NCBI GenBank assembly: GCA_030268105.1
Contig: BSDZ01000020.1
Coordinates: 822,001-886,000 of the forward strand
Direction of reading: 5' to 3'
DNA from: Volvox africanus
Taxonomy: Eukaryota > Chlorophyta > Chlorophyceae > Chlamydomonadales > Volvocaceae
Length of the DNA: 64,000 nucleotides
Part shown: piece after piece, positions 12,620-23,004 of the stretch
How positions within the stretch are numbered: the first letter of the stretch is position 1
How the letters are laid out: each line of letters starts with the position of its first letter
Translations under genes and position numbers: made by a program
Notes under the pieces: generated by a model
Database searches by the model: none
What the model saw: the letters and a program-made list of their open reading frames with translations, nothing else
What the model was told of the DNA's origin: nothing

Positions 12620-15600
12620 TTGTGTAAGAGAGAGAGAACCGGGGAAAGGGTGTGTGGAAGGTCGTGGAAGTAATTGTGGCTGCAAGGTGTGGTGCATTTA
12701 ACGTCCATTCAACAGACAGCAGATCGACAGACTTTGGATCAAGGAATCTGATCTCCCTAACCAGGTTTGGCAAAATTGATTTCCGTTTAGGAAATTTAAT
12801 TGCAGGCAGGTTCAGTGTGTACCACCGCGGGTGTGCGTTTATCGTTATGCAGAAATGTAGCAATGCACTGCGTGAGGATACCAAGTGAGCAAGCGTCGCG
12901 GAAGGGCACTGCAAATTAATGCTTTTCACCTTAAAGTTTTTTTTACAAAATTTATTTATCCTGGTTATCCAAAGACTATTGGCATTCGGAAGAGCCCAGA
13001 TGAACACCTTCGGTAGAGGTGCCGTTAATTCATCGAAATATCCAAAGGAAGTGAAACTGCCCAACGCCACGCAACAGAGCGATCTTTAAGGCTATCCTAC
13101 ATTGTGATAGATAATGTCAGGCCTAATTCCAAAAGCTCAAGTGGAGTTAAGGAACGCCACTAAGGTGCACCCAACGCCATCGACGGACTCGGGTCGGCCA
13201 TCGTGCAATAAAATAGGGCTGCAATAATTTATGCAAGTTTTGAATATATGGAACTCATGATACCGACCGCAGGCTTGGCAACACAGACGTCGTCTGGCGA
13301 GCTGGCAGGTGGTCCGGCTTCGCGACGGCTAACGCAATGGACCATTATTTCCGAAAAAGCTGGTGTACAAGCCACAAAGGAGCGCTTGAAGAGCTACTGG
13401 ACGACTCTTGGCGTTGTGTCGGCCCTTATGGCCGGTTGGTAACACATCTCCGTTGGATTCAAACACCATATATTTGTTCAGCCTGAAAGATTCACAAGGA
13501 AATCAAGCAAATAAAAAATTTATTGGTTCTTCCGTTCACGACTTTTCTCACGAATTGCCCAGAGGCTTTCCCGACTGCAGTTCGTTTGACGACCTATGTG
13601 ATCGAGGCATGTTGACCGCAAGATAGCTCGCTGTATAAAGCTACACTTAAATTCACGAGACTCGACATCTTCGAACTGACAATGGCTGTCCCTCTGTCCG
13701 TCCCGGTGACCTCCGGTATCTATGCCCTCTCCTGCTTTTCGTGCACAACTACATGTGTGTATGTACGGCAGCTCTGACGTACCCGGCGGTAACGACACCC
13801 ATGGTTACCAAGCACGATACAGGATCCGGATCTGGAGACGTCAACGACCCTCTTTTCATGTCTTACGGTAGGGCTTCCCTGGCCACCTATCAACACGTTG
13901 TACATACCATATATACACAGCAGGGTGGGCTCATGCAAACGCATCGACCGGGCGGAATGGAAGGCATCAGGCAAAGCCACAGCTGCCGAGGGGCGCTCGG
14001 GATCCTTGCCTTGTCCCCTCCATCTCTGGATTGGTCGCAGGAGGTGGGGCGTTTTTGCATGTTTTCCGCGGTCTGTCTGTCAATCAATCTGTCAGTACCT
14101 ATCGGTCTGTCTGTCTGAAAGCATGGACAGCCGCAGCACTATGCCGTATATAGAATTACTGATGTGAACTGATGATGTCGTCTTGTGTGGTCGGTTCCAT
14201 CGCGGCGGTCAGTCCTGAAACGGTGGTGCCGGTGCTGCTACTTACACCACGCGATGGCCACTTGCTGTCCTTTAGCTCTTCCTGTGCCGTCCACCGTACT
14301 TGCCGTACATGCCGTGCTTGTCAAGTAACGCCCCTACTGAATGTCTTCAAACCCTAAAACGCGTTGGTTGGCCGCAGTCCTGCTTAACACATGCAGCCTC
14401 ATCTTATCGTTTATGGTCGTCATCATTTCCGTGGTTATGTTGGCAGAGGTAGATCTCGTCGTCACGGTAAGTGGTATGGTGCTGTACGGTGCTGTACGGT
14501 GCGACCTAGGTGACGCAATCTGTAATTCATCATAGTACACATTCCCACTTCCCCGCAACGTTCTCACTCTGTTCATTTATTGGCCATAATATGCACCCCC
14601 ACCCTCACCCTCACCCTCACCCTTACCCCCACCCTCACCGTCACCGTCACCACCACCGATAGGATGATGATTTGGAGGTCTTTATCGGGCGGTACCAGTA
14701 CCTCTTTCTGTCCCTCACCGGCATCTTTGGCACTTCAATTGTTACCATCGTAGCCTCTATAATCGTCAGCGGTTTCTTCAACTACAACAAAGGGACCGCA
14801 ATCGCCAGCGCCGCCATCTGCATATCCGGCACGGTGGTGGTCGCGATCGTGGCAGTATGGGTGAGTCTTGGTTACGCAGTTCTCGAGGAAGTATATCTTA
14901 TCGGTGTAGTATCTTGGGGTGTCTACATACGGGTAATGTCCAGGATGGACCTTGTATGATCATTTTCCGATTGGGCTTTTGTTTATTTGACGGATACGAC
15001 AGAGATACAAGAAGCGGAATAACGGTGAGGAGGGGAGGGGAGAGGGAGGGGAAGAGGGGAAGAGGGAGGAGGGAGGACGGGGAGGGGGGACGGAGGGGCA
15101 GAGAGGACGAATAGGGGAAGAGGGGGAGAGGTGTATAAGAGATGTATAAGGCCCCCCTGGGATGGAGCGAAACGGGAACGCATTCAGCTAAAGACTGTGT
15201 TCTGCGAGTGCACTGCACGTCTCAGTCCTCTGCTCACCGAATGCAACCCATCCACATACAACCATAGCCGCACGACTTCCCAAAAGAACCCACAGCCCTG
15301 CCTGCAAACCGCGCCCCCAGCCTCTTCTTCCCATCATCCCTTCTGCCCCGCCAATCATTTCACACCACATTTCGTGAACGCCGAAGCCCATCACCTCCAA
15401 ATCGATATGGGCGCGTCTATTCCGCCATGCACATCCCCCCATGTAATGTAATGTAGGTGGCCCTCTGGACTCGCGCCCGGCTCAAGGTCCACGTCGACGA
15501 GGCCAATGCAGTGCTGCTGGCGGCCATCAGCCGGATGCGCAAGATGGTGTCCACAGCCACCACCACCGCCACCGCCACCGCCAACCAGAATGGGGGTCAG

Positions 15601-15762
15601 GAGCGCACCGGCCAGGCGCCAGGTCAAGGCCCACAGGAAACCCAAAAGGGTACGGGGGCCCACACCGCGTTTTTTGCGGCTGCCACAGCTGCGGCGGCCG
15701 CCGGTACCACTTCCTTTGCAGAGCCCACAGAGGTGAACCCGCGGCGCAAACCGGTGCTTTGA
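10569..15762 (+). CDS. Predicted four-helix membrane protein, seven exons
   Basis: Exons 10569-10602, 12489-12563, 13273-13434, 13772-13867, 14378-14466, 14663-14860 and 15457-15762 join with matching phases (1,1,1,1,0,0) to a 319-residue protein ending in TGA. All introns are GT-AG. Predicted helices lie near residues 80-98, 124-146, 164-190 and 197-222. The first hydrophilic segment contains KAGVQATKERLKSYW, and there is a DDD acidic loop at 153-155. The C-terminal 100 residues are basic, then Thr/Ala/Gln-rich and probably disordered. The helix spacing recalls the PGG-type four-helix domain of some plant ankyrin proteins, but no PGG motif or ankyrin repeats are seen, so no function is assigned. 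An in-frame ATG at 10506 is an alternative start. Intron 1 carries the minisatellite, intron 5 a CACCCT repeat, intron 6 a solo LTR and a polypurine tract. Confidence 0.75.
10624..12481. repeat. 11-bp GC-rich minisatellite, about 170 units
   Basis: The unit is TGCCCCCGTGC or TGCCCCCGCGC with point variants. The length is not a multiple of three and most units lack stops, so the array reads open in several frames on both strands (apparent Cys/Pro/Arg/Ala proteins on plus, Gly/Gln/Ala/Ser on minus). It lies wholly inside intron 1 of the four-helix protein gene: a GTATGT donor is at 10603 and a CATAG acceptor ends at 12488. Confidence 0.95.
12590..12619. repeat. (TG)15 microsatellite
   Basis: An uninterrupted TG run within intron 2 of the four-helix protein gene. 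Confidence 0.95.
14594..14660. repeat. (CACCCT)n-type imperfect hexanucleotide repeat
   Basis: Repeats of CACCCT grade into CACCGT and CACCAC immediately upstream of the exon 6 acceptor (AG at 14661-14662), where they also supply the pyrimidine-rich context. Confidence 0.85.
14905..15012 (+). mobile_element. Solo short LTR (about 108 bp), intronic
   Basis: It begins TGTAGTATC and ends GAGATACAAGA. It aligns along its length to the 93-bp LTR inside element B (27240-27332) and to the solo copy at 16591-16695, sharing the TGGACC, TCCGA and GACAGAGATACAA blocks. Flanking pentamers ATCGG and AGCGG differ at one base and may be a decayed target duplication. It lies in intron 6 of the four-helix gene. 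Confidence 0.7.
15024..15134. repeat. Purine-rich G-run tract
   Basis: About 110 bp of GGGGA and GGGAGGA runs on the plus strand inside intron 6, with many G3-G6 runs spaced closely enough for G-quadruplexes in DNA or pre-mRNA. Confidence 0.85.
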
Positions 15763-16202
15763 GAGCAAGCAGCAGGAAGGAAAGCTACGAGCTCCAGCCA
15801 TGTACTGCTCGTGTCCGATCAGGCGGGCTGCGGCCGGTGTGTAGTGAAGACAGTGTCGTGTCTTCGATTTTAAGTGAAGCAAAAGTGAAGGGATTGTCAA
15901 GGGATTTCCGGATAATGAAGGGGGGCAGATTCCCATAGTGGGTGGCGCGTGAAGGTGAAAATGGATGCAGTAATGCATGGGTTTAGGGGAGTCTGGGTTG
16001 TATACGTCCGTCCATACATCCGTCCGTCCGTCCGTCCGTCCTTCCAGATGTCTGGAAAGCAAACCAAAAAGAAAATGTGAGATTCATCTTGATGGCGATG
16101 ATATTGATGATAATGGGGGTGGTGATGGTGATGAAGATGATGATGAGGTATATTTCTAATGAATTTGTTTAATGAAATAAGTAATGAAGTAAACTCAAAT
16201 AC

Positions 16203-16213
16203 TGTAACTGTAA
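16203..16213 (+). promoter_or_regulatory. Tandem TGTAA polyadenylation signals
   Basis: Two overlapping TGTAAC motifs, the volvocine poly(A) signal, lie about 440 nt after the stop codon of the four-helix gene. They are the likeliest 3' end signal for that transcript. Confidence 0.45.
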
Positions 16214-16590
16214 CAGCCTACCTGGCGACTTAGGAGAGAAAAGACTGGAACCCGAAATGGAGAATTTGATAAACACCGGGGTCTTCCATGGGGCATAATA
16301 ATCGCTTGCAGTACGACTTGGGTTCTAGTCTTTTCTTTTCTCTTCCAAGTGGCCACGTAGGCTGTTACAAAATGGCAGCTGTGATGTAATTCATGAGGGT
16401 TCGTGTCAAGATTGCATCGATACCCGGAGAAGCCCAAAGTGAGGGTGTAAATGTGTACACCGTGTTTGGCTTTTTACGTATTGTTAGCGTATGGGTTGCC
16501 CATCACATGATAGCCTTGCATCGTCCCAAACAGTCATTAGCCAGGATAACATCAACACCTGGTATCGCTTGCTTTAAGACAAGTTGTTTT

Positions 16591-16695
16591 TGTAGTACCC
16601 TAAGTGCATCTATTGGTAGTGTCCAGGATGGACCGTGAATGGTCATCTTCCGAGTGGGCCGGGCCTTTGTAGGCGGACACAACAAAGATAGAACA
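16591..16695 (+). mobile_element. Solo short LTR (about 105 bp)
   Basis: It begins TGTAGTACCC and ends AAGATAGAACA. It shares GTCCAGGATGGACC with the copy at 14905-15012 and the GGGCCTTTGT...GACACAACA segment with the inner LTR of element B. Flanking pentamers GTTTT and GTTTG differ at one position. Confidence 0.7.
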
Positions 16696-17651
16696 GTTTG
16701 ACTGTGTCATGGAAGTTGTCAATTTGGAAGTTGGTAACAACTGAGCCTTAAATTAACTCAATATTATCATATAGCCACCTTTATGGAGCTGATGACACTA
16801 TTTTTCAGTGTTACAGCCATCTCCTTCATCGCTTCAAGTTATATAAATCCATCTGCTTTGCCTTTGCAACTAGCACCGGAATCGGCCAGTACTTAGCAGT
16901 CGTTTGGCACAGGCGAGCATCAAATATCATGGAAGGGGTGTTCCTCATATGGAGTTTAAATGCACGGTAGTAGATGTGTAGATGGCCAGTCGTACTACAG
17001 CTGAATAGGCCATGGATACGCAGACGGCCGTGGCTTCTAGGCAGCGTCACACTTGCCGGTATTACACTTTTTCGGGGATCTGCTACAATATCGCCCTAAA
17101 GGAGGACAAAAAATGGGCCCATCTGGCTCCAGTTGGGTACGTTTCTGACGAAGGTTTCGTCAGCTTTCCATGGTCTGGGCATATCTTGCACGGGTCGCTT
17201 GCTCGGATGGCTTTCACAAATCAGCGCTGGACTTGAGTTGACGATGACGTTTGTTGTCCAAATATCTATGCGTCTTGTGTTAACAATTAAAGGTTTTTGA
17301 AAATTTACAATGTTTTCTTATATTCTTAAATGGTATTAGGAGTGAAGTGTGAACATGGTCCCAAAACATCAGATCGCCACCAGGGGTTCACACGTAGTTT
17401 TCCACCGTACTACTGATCTGACCCGACAGTGTTTACGTGCCCAGTGCTGATGAGCTGGGCGATTTCACCATGGTATCGACATTTAGACCTGAACGCGATA
17501 TTAACGTAATAAATAGGCGTGGGATGCAGGATGCAGACTGGAGTACTCACAACCAGTCATGACTTACCATGGTATTCCGCTAGTGCCAAGATTTCAGCTT
17601 CTGCATCTTTACTGGATTGGTACATCACTCTGCACTGAGCTGTTGGACCTC
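16696..17651. other. No recognised gene
   Basis: A plus ORF at 17012-17236 has some coding-like composition but no recognised domain and no clear splice partners. The rest is AT-rich without visible features. Confidence 0.5.
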
Positions 17652-18305
17652 TTATCTTGTCCAGACGGGATCTTGGAATTCCCAATGGATATCGACTGCG
17701 TGCAGGGGAATGACCCTCATCCAGCCCAGACGCCTGACAATCATGGCCATCACTGTGGTGCGGTCTGGTGGTGCTGGCATCTGCTGCTGCATTCTGTCCT
17801 CCACCCTGTCCTGCTGTTGGGGTTGTAAGCGGTTGACTACCTCCTGTGCTGCTGCTATCCATGCTGGGCTGATATCGTTGCATAAAGCTGAGAGAGCCAT
17901 ATGGGTAGGCTCCTTGTCACGCAGTTGGGTGAGGCTGGCTAAGGGGTCTAGATACTGTTGGGTCCAGTCTAGCCAGGTCATGCACTGAGGGAGGGGTATT
18001 TTGCCATGCTCCAGCATGTCGTACATCCTTACCAGGTCCCCAACTGTGAGCAGTTTTCTGCACGAAGCCATCAGTGGGTGGCGTGTTTCCAGGCCTGAGC
18101 GGTGGTTGTTACTTACCCCATTATCCGAATCGTTGGGCAGCAAAGGATTTCCCCAGAGAGCAGCCGCCCAGCACCAGTCTCCAGGGGCTAAAGGTGGGTT
18201 GCTGACATCTTCTAGTGGTGGAAGGTGCCCCAAGGCCCCTACAATCCGGCTGATCTCCTCAGGCAAGGTCTCTCCACCCAGCCAGGGACCAGTTGCATGG
18301 GCAGT
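17652..18305 (-). pseudogene. LINE (L1-like) ORF2 C-terminal remnant
   Basis: About 215 codons are open on the minus strand, ending in TAA at 17652. Segments such as WAAALWGNPLL, then LLTVGDLVRMYDML about 50 residues later, and the Trp-rich TWLDWTQQYL resemble the region after the reverse transcriptase in L1-type non-LTR elements of green algae (recognition by memory, not alignment). No RT core, start codon or poly(A) tail is seen. At its 5' end the frame runs into a TCTG microsatellite, so it is probably a truncated remnant. It could also be an exon of an unknown gene. Confidence 0.45.
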
Positions 18306-18320
18306 GGTAAGGGCCCAAGG

Positions 18321-18349
18321 TCTGTCTGTCTGTCTGTCTGTCTGTCTGT
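18321..18349. repeat. (TCTG)7 microsatellite
   Basis: A TCTG tetranucleotide run immediately upstream (on the minus strand) of the LINE-like ORF. It yields the spurious Thr-Asp-Arg-Gln peptide there. Confidence 0.95.
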
Positions 18350-18932
18350 ATGTGTGTGTATGTATACACATAGATAGAACATCCTGCCCTTTGAACGGCC
18401 GTTTGCTCAAGTTCTTGCTTGATACGTACAACACACGTACATATACATACCCCTACATATTTACCTGCCCACATATATACACACGTGCGGCAGGTGGGCC
18501 TGTCATCAGTGCTTGGTACACTTATACTCACACAGACATGCATGTTGCTCCTTCATAAGTAGTGATGACCTGCTCCTGTAAACGTGTGCTGCAATTATTG
18601 TGTCTGCTGGCATAGCACCATAAAGTGTACGGCACAAATAATCATGATATAAACGTAAGGCCCCAAAGCAAAGCACCTACATACTCATCAGCATTTCGAC
18701 AGGCCTTTATTTACTCAACAGCTACAGCTGGCATGGGTTCACATGCAGACCGACCTCATATATCATTATTTTATCAGTAAGTATGTAAGGGAATGCCCAA
18801 TCAAGCAAATGATGACCTTGCTTGCGCACCTACCATGGTACTCACAAGAATGCCCTCAGTGCCTGATATCATGACCAGCCAATACCTTCATGTTACTATG
18901 CATCATGGTGGCGGGCTGACCAAATGAGCTAG
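18350..18932. other. No recognised gene, 3' flank of the pherophorin-like gene
   Basis: AT-rich DNA with no supported ORF. It should hold the 3' UTR of the minus-strand pherophorin-like gene, but no convincing TGTAA signal was picked out. Confidence 0.4.
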
Positions 18933-20864
18933 CTAGGCTGCTCGGGGTGGACGTCGTGCACGTGCAGGCCGGGCTGGCTTAGCAGGCTGTCCGGGGTGAG
19001 GTGGTGGTTTTGAAGGGCCTGGGACCCTGGGCATCCGGGGGGACTTGGGGGGCTTTGGTGGTGATGGTGGAGGGAGCGCAGGAGGGGATGGCGGTGAGGT
19101 GAATGGTGGAGGACGAGGTCGTGGGGAGGATGTTGACTTAGATGGCGGTGGACGAGTAGTGCGTGGGGCGGGTGGGGGTGATGACCTAGGTGGAGGTGAT
19201 GGGTGTGATGATGATGATGGGAAGGGAAGAGGCATGGTGGCTGAAGGAGGCGGTCTAGGAAAAGGATAGAGCGAAGGGGGTTTTGGGGTTGGTCGTGTAA
19301 TTGGTGGTGGTGATAGTCTTGAAGATGACGGTGGCATCAGCTGTGGAAGATGAGGTAAAATGGGTGCCCTGCGTGGGGATGGAGTGGGTGATCTTGGTAG
19401 TGATGGGGGCTGTCGTGGTGGTGGTGGTGGTGGTTCTGGTGGTGGCTGTGCTGGAGGAGGGGGACAGGGACAGTGCCATACCACCAGTCGGACCAGTGGC
19501 CAGAAACTGTTAAAGCCATCCTGATTGCAGCCATCAGTGTCCCAACCCACGTAGTAGTCCCCACCCGTGGGTGGCCGAATCCTGACTAATAACATGAAGG
19601 TGGAGTTGGTACATGCACCCAGTCCCAAGGACTGCAGGTCTGATAAAGTGAAAGGTATGCTTATATTCGTGGCTGGTGCATCCAGGAATTTGTACATCAT
19701 GTAATCTGATTCCACGTATGGTGGTCCAAGGCACCATGTCCAGCGATCTGTCATCGATACCCAACCGTAATATGTTTGCATGTCGAACAGCTTCCAATAC
19801 ACCTCCGTTCCAGCAGGTAGGTCAAGGAAGACCTGCATTGAGATTGAGGCCTCTTGCTCCGGTGTTCCAGGTGTTGCACTCAGCTGGGCAGCAGAGTGGA
19901 TTGTCTTATATTCACTTAGGCGGTATTCGTAGGACATCAGAGAACTGGTTTCATCGAACAGGAGATCCCCAGTAAAGCTGGACAAGTACGCATCGTCTCG
20001 TACAAAGCTGAGGCTGCCACCACAAAACAATGGTGGTGGAGGTGGGGGTGGAGGTGGAGAGGGTGGACTTGGGGGTGAGGGTGGTGGGGGTGGGGAGGCA
20101 CAGGGGCAGTACCTCAATGAGAAAGAAGCATAAGGTATCCACTCATCATTTATACAATAGAACGATTTATCAGCAGCCTCATTCCATGCAATGAGTTGGC
20201 TATGCAGTTGCCAGCTTGGCTCCATATCATCATTATTCTCTCCCCGGTTGTCGATGTAGGTATTCACTTTAGCTACAAATGCGAGACTGGTTACCTCACA
20301 CATGAGAAGACCTATGCGCTTTAGCTCTGCACGTGTGAATGTGACATTGAAGAAGTCGTCGTTGTAGCTTAGTGTGCGGCTGGATGGTAATATGACGTCA
20401 ACACATTCTGTGTGGCCAAAAATATAGTCGCCAACCCAGATTTCTACTTCGTCCATGAAGTTCGATTCAATGAAAAGGCCCCAGAAGGCTTGTGGTGGGG
20501 AAGGAGGAAGAGCCGAATTTAGACCGCTGGGGTCGTACTGCTGCTGCTTGAACTTGATGTGGAAGGTGATGTCACCAATTCCAGGACTGTTGATAAACAG
20601 TGTAGCTGTAGATGGCGATGCATCACCCCGTGAAGCCATCACTGGTCCTGAAACTGATGTCTCACATCCGGATAACAACAGGACCTGCTCACGGCCTTGG
20701 CAATCATCCTGTTCAGCAAGGCAGCTATCCGGTGTTGGTACTTCCGCCGCCGCTGCTGCTGACATCACAATAACATCTTTGTTGCCCCACGTGGTGGAAG
20801 CGACCAGAACCAAGAGGAGCAGCAGGGAGGCCGACATTATTGTTTCCTTCCGAAATGATGCCAT
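18933..20864 (-). CDS. Pherophorin-like hydroxyproline-rich extracellular matrix protein
   Basis: A single 643-codon frame that starts MASFRKETIM and has a hydrophobic signal peptide (about 10-27). Two related globular domains follow, each of about 200 residues. Domain 1 (about 60-255) and domain 2 (about 280-470) both end with a hydrophobic strand and the cap CPC followed by polyproline. Both also contain an F-T-x-x-(E/D)-L-x-x-(I/L)-G-L segment followed by Cys. The linker is an SPP/PPPP rod; the tail from about 470 to the end is Pro/Ser-rich and finishes in a basic Lys/Arg/Ala segment. This is the globule-rod layout of volvocine cell-wall and matrix glycoproteins, whose prolines are hydroxylated and glycosylated in the secretory route. 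It is unusual in having a duplicated domain and a basic tail. An alternative start is Met10. Exact subfamily is unresolved. Confidence 0.8.
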   Translation of the reverse strand: MASFRKETIMSASLLLLLVLVASTTWGNKDVIVMSAAAAAEVPTPDSCLAEQDDCQGREQVLLLSGCETSVSGPVMASRGDASPSTATLFINSPGIGDITFHIKFKQQQYDPSGLNSALPPSPPQAFWGLFIESNFMDEVEIWVGDYIFGHTECVDVILPSSRTLSYNDDFFNVTFTRAELKRIGLLMCEVTSLAFVAKVNTYIDNRGENNDDMEPSWQLHSQLIAWNEAADKSFYCINDEWIPYASFSLRYCPCASPPPPPSPPSPPSPPPPPPPPPLFCGGSLSFVRDDAYLSSFTGDLLFDETSSLMSYEYRLSEYKTIHSAAQLSATPGTPEQEASISMQVFLDLPAGTEVYWKLFDMQTYYGWVSMTDRWTWCLGPPYVESDYMMYKFLDAPATNISIPFTLSDLQSLGLGACTNSTFMLLVRIRPPTGGDYYVGWDTDGCNQDGFNSFWPLVRLVVWHCPCPPPPAQPPPEPPPPPPRQPPSLPRSPTPSPRRAPILPHLPQLMPPSSSRLSPPPITRPTPKPPSLYPFPRPPPSATMPLPFPSSSSHPSPPPRSSPPPAPRTTRPPPSKSTSSPRPRPPPFTSPPSPPALPPPSPPKPPKSPRMPRVPGPSKPPPHPGQPAKPARPARARRPPRAA

Positions 20865-22558
20865 GTTGCATATATATGTATATGTAGCAGATGCTTTGGA
20901 TTGAGAACGATGTGCGATGGAGTTTGGGTATGTAGGTGCGTGCGCAAGGGATGTAAAGACACGAGCAAAGCTGTTCCTGCCAAGGGATAGCTGTGCGGAG
21001 GTCAGGTGAGACGGTGAGACACAAGGGCCTTGTTAGGCCACAATCTTAGGTGGCTTGTATGTATGTATGTATGGATGGATGCGTTGCTGTCTGGAGCTGT
21101 ATTGTAAAGCTGTGTCGACGGTGTCGCACGCAGCCAAGTACGGTAGGCAGCAGGCAGGTATCTCGGTGCGTAGGTGGTGTGCCTGCTGGGCGACCATTTC
21201 GCAAACGCGTACGGCATATACGGCAGGTGAAGAATGATAAGATAGAAGATACAAGTGACAGACATGACGGTTGCATTATTTAATCACTTCTTTGTCCTCG
21301 ACGGACGGAAGTAGTGGCTGAATGCTTGCTGGTTGAAAGGTGCGCGCTCAGCGCAAGTACATAACACCGTACACCATACACCACCTGCTTGAGGTTTCGT
21401 CATTAATTTTGATGGCTCGAACATTGCCACATACAAGCTTTGGCTGGGATGGCTGATAGTAGTTGATAGTTGAAACGTGTACACTTCATTCACTTGTCCG
21501 TAATAATATAATGACGACTGGCAGGTCAACGATCGACAACTTGCGTGTCGGCAACTAGCTATGCGTCAAGTCGTGGTCACGGAACCCGGAACCCGGAATG
21601 AAAATAAATATATTCCGGCAATAATAAGGATTATGAATTTATAAGTTAAGTGAGCAGACGTATTGAAGGAATTTACCTCGAAGATTTCGTCCTTGGGTGA
21701 GCTGGGAATGGACGGAATCGTCCGCTGCACGCAGCAGCTGTCCACGTCTCTCCAGAGCTCTACGGTCTTGAATATGCAGCAGCAGCGCTGTACTAAGTTT
21801 TTTAATAAGTTTTCGTGGCCCTCTATGCATATATTTTACTATGTCGTGGCCCTCTACGCACATATTTTACTATGTCGTGTCCGTCACGCACTATTATAAA
21901 ATCGGACCTTGCAAAAGGGGATCACGGGCTGTCGTAAGAATAGCGGTTGGTTTCTCGAGTCCATGTATGCACGGGCCCCCCGTAAGCTGAAAATTTGTAA
22001 GTAATAAAGAACACTTCCCATTATCCTTCTTGTTCTTTATTGTTACCTAAACCAGGTATGCGCAAACACGAGAAATTGATGCTGCACGCAAAATTTATAT
22101 TTACCTCCCACACATAATTTTCATCGTCAGTAGGTTAAATTGAAGCTTATAAGGTTTGGGATGGCTCGGCCTGCGTAAGGTTACGTAACGAGTTGCTATT
22201 GTCAGGTGCCTGCGAACTGATAAGGTCTGTTTCTGCAAGCTCGAAACCAAATCTATGGCGTTACTACGGCGTGGCTCGCCTCAAAATCGTCCAATACGGT
22301 CACTCGTAGCGTAGGAATTTTCCTATCCGCCATCAGGCAGACTAGGAATTTCCCACGCCGTAGGACGGAGCTAGTGGAGGTATTGAAGCACATTATTTCT
22401 TTGGTATAGCTTTATTTTCCTCCGTAACCTGCAAAGGCGGCGCAGCAGCCTTCTTTCTGATACCATTTTCCAAGCAAGTGAGGTTGCAATGCTGTAACAC
22501 GACGTACCTGACGCATGTTCGAATCTTGATATGATAAGTTATTGTCATGTGCAGCGAA
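20865..22558. other. 1.7 kb intergenic, no recognised gene
   Basis: It holds the 5' flank of the pherophorin-like gene and AT-rich sequence up to the fold-back at 22559. Short ORFs lack domains. A 31-bp tandem duplication at 21814-21875 is annotated separately. Confidence 0.5.
21814..21875. repeat. 31-bp tandem duplication
   Basis: Two copies of a 31-bp unit starting CGTGGCCCTCTA and ending TTTTACTATGT, differing at two positions. A partial third start (CGTG) follows. Confidence 0.9.
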
Positions 22559-23004
22559 GGATGGTGCGAGTGGTGAAGGCAGCACTACGCAAGTATTGTG
22601 CGGACGTCAAGAGGAGCGATACCTGGGACCAACACCTTCCCTGGCTGGCACTCGCCTACCGCTGCTCACCGCAGGCTTCGACTCGGTACTCACCGTACGA
22701 ACTCATGTACGGCGTGAAGCCGATCGTTCCTCCTGCCGTGCGGGAGCGGATGGCAGAGCCGCTGGGGTTCACGGGCAAGGGATCTGAGGAGAGCTACGTG
22801 GCCGCACTCCATGAGCAGGTTGGCTGCCACGATGGGCATGTGCCGTCGCAGCAGCGCGGCGCGCTCATGGAGTGCGGCCACGTAGCTCTCCTCAGATCCC
22901 TTGCCCGTGAACCCCAGCGGCTCTGCCATCCGCTCCCGCACGGCAGGAGGAACGATCGGCTTCACGCCGTACATGAGTTCGTACGGTGAGTACCGAGTCG
23001 AAGC
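22559..23004. repeat. Fold-back inverted repeat of element C integrase
   Basis: The left arm (22559-22817) reads integrase on the plus strand (VRVVKAAL, CADVKRSDTWDQ, YSPYELMYGVKP). After a spacer of about 43 bp, the reverse complement follows at 22861-23004 and continues, after the copy 1 insertion, at 36343-36459. Both arms are about 258 bp and nearly identical. The right arm is the native end of element C; the left arm is its inverted duplicate. Confidence 0.85.

Noticed and set aside
22531..22989. 152-codon plus ORF with an integrase-like start as a separate gene
   Set aside because: It is the left fold-back arm running through the spacer into its own reverse complement.
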